A DNA stretch of 64,000 nt from Rhodothermus marinus DSM 4252 (GCF_000024845.1 NC_013501.1:376001-440000); one strand, 5' to 3'. Positions 17,889 through 27,789 are shown, counted from the first letter of the stretch. Notes: generated from the sequence alone by a model not told the origin. Made by a program: numbers and translations.

Positions 17889-20800
17889 ATGATGCGGGTA
17901 TCTGCAGGACGGTTTCGGGGTATCGTGTTGCTGGCGGGCTGGCTGCTGGCCGTGCCGTCGCTGGCGCAGCGCACACCCGATCCGAACAAAGGTGATCCCC
18001 GGCTGACGCAGTGGGGCATCATGGACGGCAACCGGGTGCGCACGCTCTATGCCAACCACGGCGAGGTGGCCCGCTGGCCCGATCAGCCTTCGGGCGAGTG
18101 GCCCAAGGGCTCCGGCCATTCCTACGTGGACGGCGTGGCGCTGATTGTCTCGGCACGGACGCAGGACAGCCAGGGCCGCACGATTTACCCCATGAGCACG
18201 AACTACCGGGAGTTCATCGACCGCGACCCGGTCACCAAGCTGCCCTGGGGCTGGGCGCCGCTTCCCGGCTATTCGAACCCGCGCCAGTCGTCGCCGGCCC
18301 GCAGCGACGACCCGAGCACTTGGCCCACCGAGTGGCCCGACCGTCCCATTGAATGGGCGGGCTACTGGAACGGCTACTTCGGTCGGGGCATCATGAATGC
18401 CGACCTGGAGACCTACTTCGTCTTCGACGACGCACACGACTTCGAATGGACGCAGCCACCCCACCGCTTCTTCCCCTGTCGAAACGATACCACGCGCGGT
18501 GGACTCGGCATGGAAGTCGCCGCGCGGGGCTTCCAGTGGACGCACGTGCTGGCCCAGGACGTCATCTTCTGGCACTACGAGATCACGAACGAATGCGACG
18601 TTTTCTATCCGGACATCTTCTATGCCCAGTACATCGACTGGGGCGTGGGCGGCACCGACGACTCGGGCGATGACGAAGGAGCCTACAACACGCGGCTCGA
18701 CCTGGCCTTTGCCTGGGACTTCGACGGAATCGGCACGCCGGGTCAGTGGGGACCGGTGGGCGTTGCAGGCTATGCCTTCCTGGAATCGCCCGGCAACCAC
18801 ACGGACGGCATCGACAACGACCAGGACGGCATCACCGACGAGCGGCGCGACAGTGGTCCCGGTCAGCTCATCGAAGGTCAGGAAAACATCCGGGCCTATC
18901 TGGAGCAGCATTACAACCTGCAGGACTTCGAACGCTTCTACGGGCCGCTGGAATTGCGTCCGGCCTACCGGGCCGGCCGCTGGTGGACGGGCGACGAGAA
19001 CCTGACCTGGGTGGGCTTCACCGATCTGAACGGGAACGGCATCTGGGATCCGGGCGAGCCGACCAACGACGACTGCGGCGAGGACGGAGTCTGTCCGGGC
19101 GATCCGGGCTACAACGGTGCCGATCGGGGCGAGACCGACGGCCGCCCCACACCCGGCGAGCGTAACTTCGACGCGACGGACAAGGACGAGTCGGACCAGA
19201 TTGGTCTGACCGGCTTTGAGATCTTCGATGTGCACCGTTACGAGCTGATCGACGACGAGGAGGACTATCGGGTCTTTTCGCGGGCGCTTCCGCCGCTGGA
19301 GGACATCCTGCTCGAAGGCGGGCGCAACCTGGGCATGTTCTTCTCGTCGGGACCTTTCCCGTTGCAACCGGGCCAGACCGAGCGCTTCTCCATGGCCCTG
19401 CTGTTTGCCGGCCACGACTTCACGGATCCGCGCAACATGGAAAACACGTCGCTGGCCCGGAAGAAGGAGACCGTGCAGCAGATCTACAATGCGAACTATC
19501 AGTTTGCCCGGCCGCCTGACAAGCCCACGCTCATTGCCATTCCGGGCGACCGTCAGGTGACGCTCATCTGGGACGACGTGGCCGAGCGCTCGTTCGATCC
19601 GTTCCTGCGCGAGAACGACTTCGAGGGCTATCTGATCTATCGCTCCAGCGAGCCCAACTTCAACGAGAACTTCCTGATCACCGACGCCTACGGCACGCTG
19701 ACCTACCGGAAGCCGATCGCTCAGTTCGACCTGAAAAACGGCATTCGCGGGCTCCATCCGGTGGCCGTCAACGGCGTGCACTTCAACCTGGGCAACGATA
19801 CGGGCCTGCGGCACGTCTACGTCGATCGCGACGTGCAGAACGGCCAGACCTACTACTACGCCGTGGTGGCCTACGATCGGGGCTATGTGGCCCGCGACGA
19901 AAACGGCGACATCGTGGTAGATCCCGAGGGCTTCATCCGGGGCATTGCGCCGAGCCTGACCACGGCCACGATCAAAACCGATCTGGCCGGACAGGTGGTT
20001 TCGCTCGACATCAACACGGCCGTGGTAACGCCCCGGGCGCCGGCGGCCGGCTACGTGCCTCCCGAAGTGACTGCGTTCGAGCGTCAGACGATCGGCACGG
20101 GCTCGGTCGATCTACAGCTGGCCGCACCCGAGGCCGTGCAGGAAGGTGCCACCTACGAGGTGGTGTTCGAGAATCCGTCGCTCTGGCAGAACGCGCCGGA
20201 GGTCCACTACCGCGTGCAGCGCGAGACGGGCGAGGTGCTTCGGGAGGGGACCCTGCGGGCGGGGCTGAACGAACTGGCCGTGCTGGAAGGCGGCTGGGTG
20301 CTGACGCTCGATGAGCCGGCCGGCGTCAGCATCGACGGTAGCTCACTGACTTTCACCGACGAGCAGACGACCTACGCGGGCATCGTGCAACCGGCTTCGA
20401 CCAGCTCGGTGGTGGGCACAGCACGGTACGTGCCGCTCCCGGCCGATTTCGAAGTGCATTTTACCGAGACGTTTGCCGACACGTCGCTGCGGCTGGCGCT
20501 GGGTATGCGGCAGATCCCCACACCGTTCTACATCGAAAACCTGACCACGGGCGAACGGCAACCGTTCATCATCGTCGAAGACCGGCCCGAACTTCAGAAC
20601 GGACAGTACGATCACGGCGACCTGATCATCCTGGTCATGGGCGAGACGCCCGATAGCGAGCCGCAGATGCAGGGAGGGCGCTGGCGGGCGTCCTGGGCCA
20701 TTCGCTTCCTGCCGCCTGACCCGGTGGCGGAGCCGGACAAACCCGACCGGCCGCCACGGCCCGGCACGAGCTTCCGGTTCCGGACGATCAAGCCGTTCCA

Positions 20801-21182
20801 GACGGGCGACCGGATCCGGTTTACCATTCGGCCGCCGGCCTTCGACGCAAGCAAAGCACGCCACGACCTGCGCAACATCTATGTGGTGCCGAATCCGTAC
20901 GTGGCGACCAGTACGTTCGAGCCGTCGAGCGTCTATCGCATCGGCCGGGGCGAGCGGCGCATCTACTTTATGAATCTGCCGCCCGAGTGCACGATCCGCA
21001 TCTACACGCTTTCGGGCCAGCATGTGCAGACCCTGGAGCATCGCGGCGGCATCGACAACGGCCAGCTGGCCTGGGATCTGACCACCAAGGACGGAATGCA
21101 GCTCGCCTACGGTGTCTACATCTTCCATGTGGAAGCGCCAGGCGTGGGCGAGTACGTCGGACGCTTTGCGGTCATCAAGTAG
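17889..21182 (+). CDS. Large secreted protein with Fn3-like region and T9SS-like C-terminus
   Basis: A 1097-residue exported protein (signal peptide ending PSLAQ) of unknown function. Residues about 295-315 and 375-400 carry Asp-rich loops (DGIDNDQDGITDE, DLNGNGIWDPGE) resembling calcium-binding thrombospondin-3 or dockerin-like loops. About 530-690 reads as a fibronectin type III region (VTLIWDDVAERS, GYLIYRSSEPNF, GQTYYYAVVAYD). The last hundred residues (NIYVVPNPYV, IRIYTLSGQHVQTL, YGVYIFHVEA) look like a type IX secretion sorting tail. It is encoded between a TonB receptor and a PorV-like protein with gaps under 10 bp, so it probably works at the cell surface with them, perhaps as a substrate-capturing partner in place of SusD. 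Confidence 0.8.
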   Translation: MMRVSAGRFRGIVLLAGWLLAVPSLAQRTPDPNKGDPRLTQWGIMDGNRVRTLYANHGEVARWPDQPSGEWPKGSGHSYVDGVALIVSARTQDSQGRTIYPMSTNYREFIDRDPVTKLPWGWAPLPGYSNPRQSSPARSDDPSTWPTEWPDRPIEWAGYWNGYFGRGIMNADLETYFVFDDAHDFEWTQPPHRFFPCRNDTTRGGLGMEVAARGFQWTHVLAQDVIFWHYEITNECDVFYPDIFYAQYIDWGVGGTDDSGDDEGAYNTRLDLAFAWDFDGIGTPGQWGPVGVAGYAFLESPGNHTDGIDNDQDGITDERRDSGPGQLIEGQENIRAYLEQHYNLQDFERFYGPLELRPAYRAGRWWTGDENLTWVGFTDLNGNGIWDPGEPTNDDCGEDGVCPGDPGYNGADRGETDGRPTPGERNFDATDKDESDQIGLTGFEIFDVHRYELIDDEEDYRVFSRALPPLEDILLEGGRNLGMFFSSGPFPLQPGQTERFSMALLFAGHDFTDPRNMENTSLARKKETVQQIYNANYQFARPPDKPTLIAIPGDRQVTLIWDDVAERSFDPFLRENDFEGYLIYRSSEPNFNENFLITDAYGTLTYRKPIAQFDLKNGIRGLHPVAVNGVHFNLGNDTGLRHVYVDRDVQNGQTYYYAVVAYDRGYVARDENGDIVVDPEGFIRGIAPSLTTATIKTDLAGQVVSLDINTAVVTPRAPAAGYVPPEVTAFERQTIGTGSVDLQLAAPEAVQEGATYEVVFENPSLWQNAPEVHYRVQRETGEVLREGTLRAGLNELAVLEGGWVLTLDEPAGVSIDGSSLTFTDEQTTYAGIVQPASTSSVVGTARYVPLPADFEVHFTETFADTSLRLALGMRQIPTPFYIENLTTGERQPFIIVEDRPELQNGQYDHGDLIILVMGETPDSEPQMQGGRWRASWAIRFLPPDPVAEPDKPDRPPRPGTSFRFRTIKPFQTGDRIRFTIRPPAFDASKARHDLRNIYVVPNPYVATSTFEPSSVYRIGRGERRIYFMNLPPECTIRIYTLSGQHVQTLEHRGGIDNGQLAWDLTTKDGMQLAYGVYIFHVEAPGVGEYVGRFAVIK

Positions 21183-21191
21183 AAAACCACC

Positions 21192-22232
21192 ATGCAGACG
21201 GGCATACGACAGGGGCAATGGCTGGCCGCGATCGGCCTGGCGCTGGTACTGGCGGTGCCGACTCGGGCACAGACCGTCTCGAAGGCGGGCACCGTGGCCG
21301 GCGACTTTCTGCAGATCGGCGTGGGCGCTCGTGCGATGGCCATGGGCGGCTCGTTCGTCGCAGCGGCCGACGACGCGTCGGCGCTCTACTGGAATCCGGC
21401 CGGACTGGCCCATCTGGAGGGCGGCGAGGCCATGGCCGTGCACAGCCGCTGGCTGGCCGACGTCAGCTTCGACTACCTGGGGGCCGCGTTGCGCCTCGGG
21501 ACGCTGGGTACGCTCGGCGTCTCGGTCACGATGCTTTCGGTGCCGGACATGCTCGTGCGCACCGAAGACCGGCCGGAGGGTACCGGCGAATGGTTCGATG
21601 CCGCCGACCTGGCCATCGGGCTGTCCTACGGCCGCTTCATCACCGACCGCTTCGCCATCGGTGCCACGGCCAAGTTCATCCAGCAGCGCATCTGGCACAG
21701 CTCGGCCGTGGGCTTTGCCGTGGATCTGGGCGTGCAGTTCCGCACCGACTTCTTTGGCGGGCTGACGCTTGGGGCGGCCGTCTACAACTTCGGCACCGAT
21801 ATGCGCATGAGCGGTCGGGATCTGCGTACGTTTGTCGATCCGGATCCCACCCGCGAGGGCAACAACAATCGCATCCCGGCCAACTACGAAACGGATAGCT
21901 GGAGTCTGCCGCTCAACTTCCAGTTCGGTGTGGCACTGCGTCCCGTTCAGACACGCATGCACCAACTGCTGCTCACGGCCGATGCGCTGCACCCTTCGGC
22001 CAACTACGAAAGCGTCAACGTCGGCATCGAGTACGGTTTCCAGCAGCGGATCTTTCTGCGCGGTGGCTACCACGCGCTGTTTCTGCCCGGGGCCGAGGGC
22101 GGGCTTTCGGCCGGGCTGGCCGTGCATCAGGTGTTGCCCTACGCGGGCGGACTCGCCAAACTGGAGTACGCCTACCGCGACAGCGGCCGGCTCGGTGGCG
22201 TGCATATCGTAGGCATCGGCATTACGTTCTGA
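21192..22232 (+). CDS. PorV/PorQ family outer-membrane protein
   Basis: A 346-residue FadL-like beta-barrel protein. A signal peptide (ending TRAQ) is followed by the family signature GVGARAMAMGGSFVAAADD...YWNPAGLA. Alternating beta strands follow to a terminal Phe (IVGIGITF) suited to BAM-dependent insertion. PorV proteins shuttle type IX secretion cargo to the attachment complex. Here the gene is embedded directly after a T9SS-tailed protein, so a dedicated export or attachment role for that protein is a reasonable inference. It is part of the operon: 9 bp from the upstream gene and 3 bp from the next. Confidence 0.85.
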   Translation: MQTGIRQGQWLAAIGLALVLAVPTRAQTVSKAGTVAGDFLQIGVGARAMAMGGSFVAAADDASALYWNPAGLAHLEGGEAMAVHSRWLADVSFDYLGAALRLGTLGTLGVSVTMLSVPDMLVRTEDRPEGTGEWFDAADLAIGLSYGRFITDRFAIGATAKFIQQRIWHSSAVGFAVDLGVQFRTDFFGGLTLGAAVYNFGTDMRMSGRDLRTFVDPDPTREGNNNRIPANYETDSWSLPLNFQFGVALRPVQTRMHQLLLTADALHPSANYESVNVGIEYGFQQRIFLRGGYHALFLPGAEGGLSAGLAVHQVLPYAGGLAKLEYAYRDSGRLGGVHIVGIGITF

Positions 22233-22235
22233 CCC

Positions 22236-23561
22236 ATGCGCCGCCTCTTCCGACATCGCTGCTGGATCGGGCTGCTGGCCGGGGTGCTTCTGCTGGCCGG
22301 CTGTCATCGTCCGGCACCGACGCCCGTGCCGGAAAACGGCAGGGTACGGCTCGTCTACTGGACGGCCCCCAATCCTGACGAGCTGGCACTGGCCCGTGAG
22401 CTGGTGGCCGAGTGGACGGCGGCCAACCCGGACGTCGAGGTGATCGTGCAACCCATCCCGGCCGGACAGTCCAGCGAGGAGGTGCTGCTGGCCGCCGTGG
22501 CCGCGGGCACGACGCCCGACCTGTGCTCGAACATCTGGCCGGGCATCGTCGAGGATTTCGTCGAGGCCGGGGCGCTCGTGCCGCTGGATCGCTTCCCGGA
22601 CTTCGACTCGCTGCTCGAAGCCCGCATCCCCGAGACGGTGCGCGAGCCGTTCCGCTCACGCGACGGGCACTTCTACCAGCTCCCCTGGAAGACGAACCCC
22701 GTCATGATGTTCTACAACGTGCAACTGTTGCGGGAAGCGGGGTTCGAGCGGCCGCCGCGCACCTACGGCGAGTACCTGGAAGCCGCCCGCCGCGTCACGG
22801 CCGACACCGACGGCGACGGACTCATCGACCGCTGGATGGGCTATCGCGACATCCGTCCGATCTGGTGGCAACGGTACTTCGACTACTATGCCTTTTACAT
22901 TGCCGCTTCGGGCGGGCGTACGCTCTTCGACCGAGAGGGTCGGCTGGCCGTCGACACGGCCGCTTCGAACCGGGTGTTCGATTTCTTCGCCCGCCTGTAT
23001 GCCATGGGCGCCTTCCCGAAGGCCGTCTGGACCAGCGCCGGAAGCCGCTTTCTGAAGGGCCAGCTCGCCACCGATTTCACCGGCCCCTGGCACCTGATCT
23101 GGCTGGAAAAACATGCACCACCGACGCTGACCTACGACGTGGCGCCGATTCCCGTGCCGGACGACCACGAAGGGCCGGTTTATACCTACGGCGACTACAA
23201 GAACATCGTGATCTTTTCGACGACGCGCCATCCGGACGTGGCCTGGCGGCTGGCCCGCTTTCTGGTGTCGCGCGAGGCCGACCGACGGCTGCTGGAACGC
23301 ACGCGCCAGATTCCCGTGCGTCGGGGCCTGCTCGACGATCCGTACTTCGCGCCCGTGTTCGAGCGCTATCCGATCCTCCGACGCTTTGCCGAACAGGCCG
23401 CCTACACGCGGAGCGTCGATAGTGCCCCTGATCTGAAAGAAATCCTGGACGCGTTCGCGCAGGAGTTCGAGGCGGCCGCCGTCTTCGGCGTGCGCTCGCC
23501 CGCCGAGGCGACCCGCCGCGCGTTGCGTCGCATTCAGATGATCCTGGACTGGAATGCCTGA
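22236..23561 (+). CDS. Sugar ABC transporter substrate-binding lipoprotein (family 1)
   Basis: Binds a sugar outside the inner membrane and delivers it to the permeases encoded next. The 441-residue product has a lipoprotein signal peptide with lipobox LLAGC (Cys23). The two-lobed binding fold is indicated by VRLVYWTAPN, the IWPGIVEDFVEAGALVPLD segment (shared by MalE/UgpB-type proteins) and the hinge-region YQLPWKTNPVMMFYN. Its stop overlaps the first permease start by 8 bp, showing translational coupling. The ligand is unknown; the GH130 genes downstream suggest a mannoside or related oligosaccharide. Confidence 0.9.
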   Translation: MRRLFRHRCWIGLLAGVLLLAGCHRPAPTPVPENGRVRLVYWTAPNPDELALARELVAEWTAANPDVEVIVQPIPAGQSSEEVLLAAVAAGTTPDLCSNIWPGIVEDFVEAGALVPLDRFPDFDSLLEARIPETVREPFRSRDGHFYQLPWKTNPVMMFYNVQLLREAGFERPPRTYGEYLEAARRVTADTDGDGLIDRWMGYRDIRPIWWQRYFDYYAFYIAASGGRTLFDREGRLAVDTAASNRVFDFFARLYAMGAFPKAVWTSAGSRFLKGQLATDFTGPWHLIWLEKHAPPTLTYDVAPIPVPDDHEGPVYTYGDYKNIVIFSTTRHPDVAWRLARFLVSREADRRLLERTRQIPVRRGLLDDPYFAPVFERYPILRRFAEQAAYTRSVDSAPDLKEILDAFAQEFEAAAVFGVRSPAEATRRALRRIQMILDWNA

Positions 23562-24456
23562 GCTTCGAGCGACATTACGGCGCCTGCAGATCCGCCTGCG
23601 TGGCGAGCGGAGCGGCTACGTGCTCGTGGCCCCCTACCTGCTGCACATGGCCGTGTTTTTCGGCTATCCGCTGCTGTTCGCGTTTGTGCTGATGTTTCAT
23701 CGTTGGGACATCGTCACGCCCATGGAGTTCGTGGGGTTGAAGAACTTCGTGCGGCTGGTGCGGGACGATCTCTTTTTCCGGGCGCTGCTCAACACGGGTA
23801 TTTTTCTGACCATCCACATTCCGCTGCAGATCATTGTGGCGCTGTTTTTTGCGGAGCTGCTGAATCGTCCGCTCAGGGGGCGGGGCTTTTTCCGCGCGGC
23901 CTACTTCATGCCCGTGGTGGTTTCGGGGGTGGTCATCACGATCCTGTTTCAGCAACTGTTTGCCTTCGACACCGGACTGATCAACCGGATGATCCGGGCG
24001 CTGGGTGGGGAGCCGGTGCCCTGGCTCGTGTCGCCGGCGCTAGCCATGCCTTCGATTGCCCTGATGGCGACCTGGAAGAACGTGGGACTCTACATCGTGC
24101 TGTTTCTGGCCGGGTTGCAGCACATCCCGAAGCACCTGTACGAGGCGGCCGAACTGGACGGGGCCAACGCCTGGCAACGCTGGTGGCACGTGACGCTCCC
24201 CATGCTGAACCCCACGATGGTCACGGTGGTGGTGCTCTCGACGATCGGCGGGTTTTCGCTGTTCATCGAACCCTACATCCTGACGGGCGGCGGACCGCTC
24301 AACGCCACGCTTTCGGCCGTGCTCTACATCTACAACCAGGCTTTCTACTTCAACCACATGGGCTATGCGGCCGCACTGGGCTTCTGCTTTGCCATCGTGA
24401 TCTTCGTCGTGGTGCTGTTGCAGCGACGCTTTGTGGAAACCGACACCTGGAGCTGA
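23554..24456 (+). CDS. Sugar ABC transporter permease (MalF/UgpA type)
   Basis: A 300-residue inner-membrane permease with six hydrophobic segments. The cytoplasmic EAA loop (YEAAELDGANAWQRWWHVTL) contacts the ATPase. The size and the MLHMAVFFGYPLLFAF start match MalF/UgpA-type half-transporters. It begins inside the end of the binding-protein gene and is followed 3 bp later by its partner permease, so the three are one transport unit. The ATPase is probably the MalK-like gene at 30857. Confidence 0.92.
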   Translation: MPELRATLRRLQIRLRGERSGYVLVAPYLLHMAVFFGYPLLFAFVLMFHRWDIVTPMEFVGLKNFVRLVRDDLFFRALLNTGIFLTIHIPLQIIVALFFAELLNRPLRGRGFFRAAYFMPVVVSGVVITILFQQLFAFDTGLINRMIRALGGEPVPWLVSPALAMPSIALMATWKNVGLYIVLFLAGLQHIPKHLYEAAELDGANAWQRWWHVTLPMLNPTMVTVVVLSTIGGFSLFIEPYILTGGGPLNATLSAVLYIYNQAFYFNHMGYAAALGFCFAIVIFVVVLLQRRFVETDTWS

Positions 24457-24459
24457 ACC

Positions 24460-25269
24460 ATGCGCCGGCTGGGACTTTACCTGCTACTCGGGATCGGGCT
24501 GGTGGTGTTCGCCTATCCGTTCGTCTGGATGGGCATCGCCACGTTCACGCCGGAGGCGGAGATTCCCGAGCTGACGCTGCTCCCGTCGCGCTGGACGCTG
24601 GACCACTACCGGCTCGTCTTCGAGCGCATTCCGGTCTGGCGCGGGTTGCTCAACAGCCTGGTGGTGGCGCTGGCCGTGACGGCTTCGGTGCTGGTCTTCA
24701 CGTCGATGGCCGCCTACGCGCTGGCCAAACTGCACTGGCGCGGCCGCGAGACGGTCTTTTCGATCATTCTGTTCACGATGATGGTGCCGTTCCTGCTGCT
24801 GCTCATCCCGCTCTACACGCTGGTGGTGCGGCTGGGGTGGACCGATTCGCTGCTCGGGCTGATCGTGCCCTTCATGATGAACGCCACGGGCGTGCTGATC
24901 CTGCGCCAGAGTTTTCTGACGATTCCGCGCGATCTGATCGATGCGGCCCGGATCGACGGTTGCGGCGAGCTGCGCATTCTGTTTACGATCATCTGGCCGC
25001 TTTCGGTGCCGGCGCTGGTGACGGTGGGGCTGCTCACGTTCATCGGGAGCTGGAACGAGGTGCTCTGGCCCATTATCGTGGTGCGCGAGGTGCAGTGGAT
25101 GACGCTCCCGCAGCTGGTGGCGCTCTTTGCCGTGGGCGGCGGGGCCGAAGGCCAGCTCGGTCCGCAACTGGCGGCGGCCTTCCTGCTGGCGTTGCCCATC
25201 GTGCTGGCCTACCTGTTCTTCCAGCGCTACTTCATCCAGAGTTTTGCAACCGGTGGACTGAAAGGCTGA
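24460..25269 (+). CDS. Sugar ABC transporter permease (MalG/UgpE type)
   Basis: A 269-residue second permease subunit with six transmembrane segments (YLLLGIGLVVFAYPFVWM at the N-terminus). The EAA loop near residue 160-185 reads DAARIDGCGELRILFTIIW. It forms a heterodimeric channel with the preceding protein. The start ATG at 24460 lies 3 bp after the upstream stop. Confidence 0.92.
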   Translation: MRRLGLYLLLGIGLVVFAYPFVWMGIATFTPEAEIPELTLLPSRWTLDHYRLVFERIPVWRGLLNSLVVALAVTASVLVFTSMAAYALAKLHWRGRETVFSIILFTMMVPFLLLLIPLYTLVVRLGWTDSLLGLIVPFMMNATGVLILRQSFLTIPRDLIDAARIDGCGELRILFTIIWPLSVPALVTVGLLTFIGSWNEVLWPIIVVREVQWMTLPQLVALFAVGGGAEGQLGPQLAAAFLLALPIVLAYLFFQRYFIQSFATGGLKG

Positions 25270-25279
25270 GGACGTTTTT

Positions 25280-26722
25280 ATGCGACGGCTTCTGTGGATC
25301 ATCCCGGGCTTTTTTGTGCTGGCGGCGGCCGGTTGCCTGACCGCACCGGAAAGCCGTCCCGTCCCGGATACGCTTCCCATCAACCTGGCGCATCTGGAGC
25401 ATCTGAGCGAAGACGTGGTGCGGGGCGACTCGGTGCTGCGCATCGTGCACATCTACGCCGAAGCGCCGGATTACCACTGGGTGGACGACCCCGACGAAGG
25501 GACCGCCTGCGTGGACGACGTGGCCCGGGCGGCCGTGCTCTACCTGCGACTCTACGAACTGACGGGCGACGAAGCGGTGCGGCGCACGGCCGAAAAGCTG
25601 CTGCGCTTTGTGCTCTACATGCAACGGGCCGACGGGCTGTTCTACAACTTCGTCTATTCGAACCGACTCGACATCAACACGACGCACCAGAACAGCCGGG
25701 CCGAGCCGTTCGGCTGGTGGGCCGGACGGGCCGTGTGGGCGCTGGGAACGGCGGCCGACGTGCTGCGGCGGGCCAATCCGCGAATGGCCGCACAGGCGGC
25801 CGCGGCGGCACGGCGGGCGCTGGTGCACCTGGACCGCACCTGGCTGGTTCATTACCCGCGCACGCGGCGCGTCAACGGGCGCACCGTGCCGGAATGGCTG
25901 GTGTACCGCTACGGCTCGGACGCTTCCAGCGAGCTGCTGCTGGGGCTGGTCCGGCTCCAGAAGGCCGCGCCCGATACGTCGCTGGCCCGCATGATCCGAC
26001 AACTGGCCGAGGGGATGGCGCGCATGCAGTACGGCTCGATGGCGCGCCACCCCTACGGCGCGCATGCGTCCTGGATCGACACCTGGCACGGGTGGGGCAA
26101 TGCGCAGACGCAGGCGCTGGCCGAGGCCGGCTACCTGGAATCGGCCATTTACGAGGCCGAGCACTTCTACCCGCGGCTGCTCGTCTACGGCTGGATGTAT
26201 GCCATGTCGCTGGACGATTCGACGCAGGTGCAACGCTACGAACAGATCGCCTATGCCGTGCGCTGCGTGGCCGTCGGGCTGATCCGACTCTACGAGCAGA
26301 CCGGCGACGTGCGCTATGCCACAATGGCGGGGCTGGCCGCAAGCTGGCTGACGGGCAACAACGAGGCGGGCGTGCCCATGTACGATCCGGCCACCGGACG
26401 CGGCTACGACGGCATCACGGGACCGGGCACGGTCAACCGCAATGCCGGGGCCGAATCGACCATCGAGGCGCTCTACACGATGCTGGAGGTGAGCCGGCAC
26501 GAGCCGGCCCGGCGCTGGCTCTACGCACGGGGCGCCCCGCCCGTTGAGGTCACGCACGAAGGGACGCGCTACGCCTACCGCGTCTTCAGCGTGCAGGAAA
26601 AAGACGCGACGCGCTCGGTGGCCGTCGTGCTCAACCTGAGCGCGGAGCGGATGGAGCTGCTGGAAGGGGAGGCGCTGGCGCGGTTTCTCCGGGAAGTAAC
26701 CAGCGAACCCGTTCACCACTAA
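25280..26722 (+). CDS. Lipoprotein with an alpha/alpha six-hairpin glycosidase-like fold
   Basis: A 480-residue lipoprotein (lipobox AAAGC, Cys19). The sequence is rich in regularly spaced helices, with Trp/Tyr- and acid-rich loops (DYHWVDDPDEGTACVDDVAR, AEPFGWWAGRAVWALG, WIDTWHGWGNAQ). Such loops line the active site of (alpha/alpha)6-barrel glycosidases and epimerases. I do not assign a GH family. Its place between sugar-ABC permeases and two GH130 genes suggests it trims or recognises the oligosaccharide at the periplasmic or surface face before import. The C-terminal 60 residues look like a small beta domain (YRVFSVQEKDATRSVAVVLN). Confidence 0.7.
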   Translation: MRRLLWIIPGFFVLAAAGCLTAPESRPVPDTLPINLAHLEHLSEDVVRGDSVLRIVHIYAEAPDYHWVDDPDEGTACVDDVARAAVLYLRLYELTGDEAVRRTAEKLLRFVLYMQRADGLFYNFVYSNRLDINTTHQNSRAEPFGWWAGRAVWALGTAADVLRRANPRMAAQAAAAARRALVHLDRTWLVHYPRTRRVNGRTVPEWLVYRYGSDASSELLLGLVRLQKAAPDTSLARMIRQLAEGMARMQYGSMARHPYGAHASWIDTWHGWGNAQTQALAEAGYLESAIYEAEHFYPRLLVYGWMYAMSLDDSTQVQRYEQIAYAVRCVAVGLIRLYEQTGDVRYATMAGLAASWLTGNNEAGVPMYDPATGRGYDGITGPGTVNRNAGAESTIEALYTMLEVSRHEPARRWLYARGAPPVEVTHEGTRYAYRVFSVQEKDATRSVAVVLNLSAERMELLEGEALARFLREVTSEPVHH

Positions 26723-26736
26723 AAACGGAAAGGCTT

Positions 26737-27768
26737 ATGCCACAGGATTCCGAAGCCGTTACGTTGTTTCGACGCCATCCGGAACCCATCCTGACGCCGA
26801 TGCCGGAGCTTTCGTGGGCGTCGGGGGCTGTGTTCAATCCGGGAGCCTGGTACGACGGTACGCGCGTGCACCTGCTGGTGCGCGGCGTGCCGGCAGGCTA
26901 CCGGCGCATCCGACTGACCGATACGCGTCCGGGCGAGCCGGAATGGGGCTTTGAACCGTACGTGTCGTACATCGGCTATGCCGAAAGCACCGACGGCGTG
27001 CACTTTTCCGTCCGGCCCGAACCGTTGATCCGGCCCGACGCGCCCTACGATCACTTCGGCGTCGAAGACCCCCGCATCAGCCGCATCGACGACCTGTACC
27101 TGATCACCTACACGGCACTGGGGGCGCCCGCTTTTGCCCGACCGGGTTGCGTGCGCATCGGGCTGGCTTCAACCCGGGATTTTCAGTCGGTCACAAAGCA
27201 CGGCATCGTGGGACCGGACACGACGGACAAGGACGCCGTCATCTTTCCCCGGCGCATTCGCGGGCGCATCGCCATGCTGCACCGCATCGTGCCGTCCATC
27301 CAGCTCATCTACTTCGACGACCTGGAGCAGCTTTTCCATCCACCGAAGGCGCTGTGGGAACGACACCTGGCCAGGCTGGACGAGCACGTCGTGCTCCGGC
27401 CCGAATTCCCCTGGGAGGCCAAAAAGATCGGGGCCGGTCCCACGCCGATCGAGACCCCGGAGGGCTGGCTGCTCATCTACCACGGCGTGGACGCGCAGCA
27501 CGTGTACCGCATGGGCATGGCGCTGCTGGATCTGGACGATCCGCGTCGGGTGATCGCCCGCACGCCGGAGCCCGTGCTGGAGCCCGAGCTTCCGTTCGAG
27601 TGCGAAGGCGATGTGCCGAACGTGGTCTTCCCGGAAGGGGCCGTGGTGATCGGTGACGAGCTGCTGGTCTACTACGGGGCGGCCGATCGGACGATCGGCC
27701 TGGCGCGGGCACCCCTTTCCGATGTGCTTGCCCACCTTCGCGCCTGCTCGGTTCGTGTGTCTTCCTGA
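26737..27768 (+). CDS. GH130-type glycoside phosphorylase/hydrolase, first copy
   Basis: A 343-residue cytoplasmic five-bladed beta-propeller enzyme of the GH130 type (mannoside phosphorylases and mannosidases). Asp111 in FGVEDPR matches the family's catalytic proton-donor position. Other family features are the N-terminal FNPGAWYDG, the KDAVIFPRRIRGRIAMLHR segment and LIYHGVD. No signal peptide is present, consistent with action on imported sugar. A good ribosome-binding site (GGAAAGG) precedes ATG 26737. Whether it is a phosphorylase (phosphate-binding Arg/His needed) or a hydrolase is not decided here. R. marinus is known to carry GH130 mannosyl-glucose phosphorylases, but I cannot say this is one of them. 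Confidence 0.82.
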   Translation: MPQDSEAVTLFRRHPEPILTPMPELSWASGAVFNPGAWYDGTRVHLLVRGVPAGYRRIRLTDTRPGEPEWGFEPYVSYIGYAESTDGVHFSVRPEPLIRPDAPYDHFGVEDPRISRIDDLYLITYTALGAPAFARPGCVRIGLASTRDFQSVTKHGIVGPDTTDKDAVIFPRRIRGRIAMLHRIVPSIQLIYFDDLEQLFHPPKALWERHLARLDEHVVLRPEFPWEAKKIGAGPTPIETPEGWLLIYHGVDAQHVYRMGMALLDLDDPRRVIARTPEPVLEPELPFECEGDVPNVVFPEGAVVIGDELLVYYGAADRTIGLARAPLSDVLAHLRACSVRVSS

Positions 27769-27789
27769 AGTTCCAAGACCGGTAGTACT

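Noticed and set aside
17853-22451. Two long minus-strand open frames (653 and 702 codons)
   Set aside because: Antisense to the 1097-residue protein and PorV genes, which have signal peptides and domain signatures on the plus strand.
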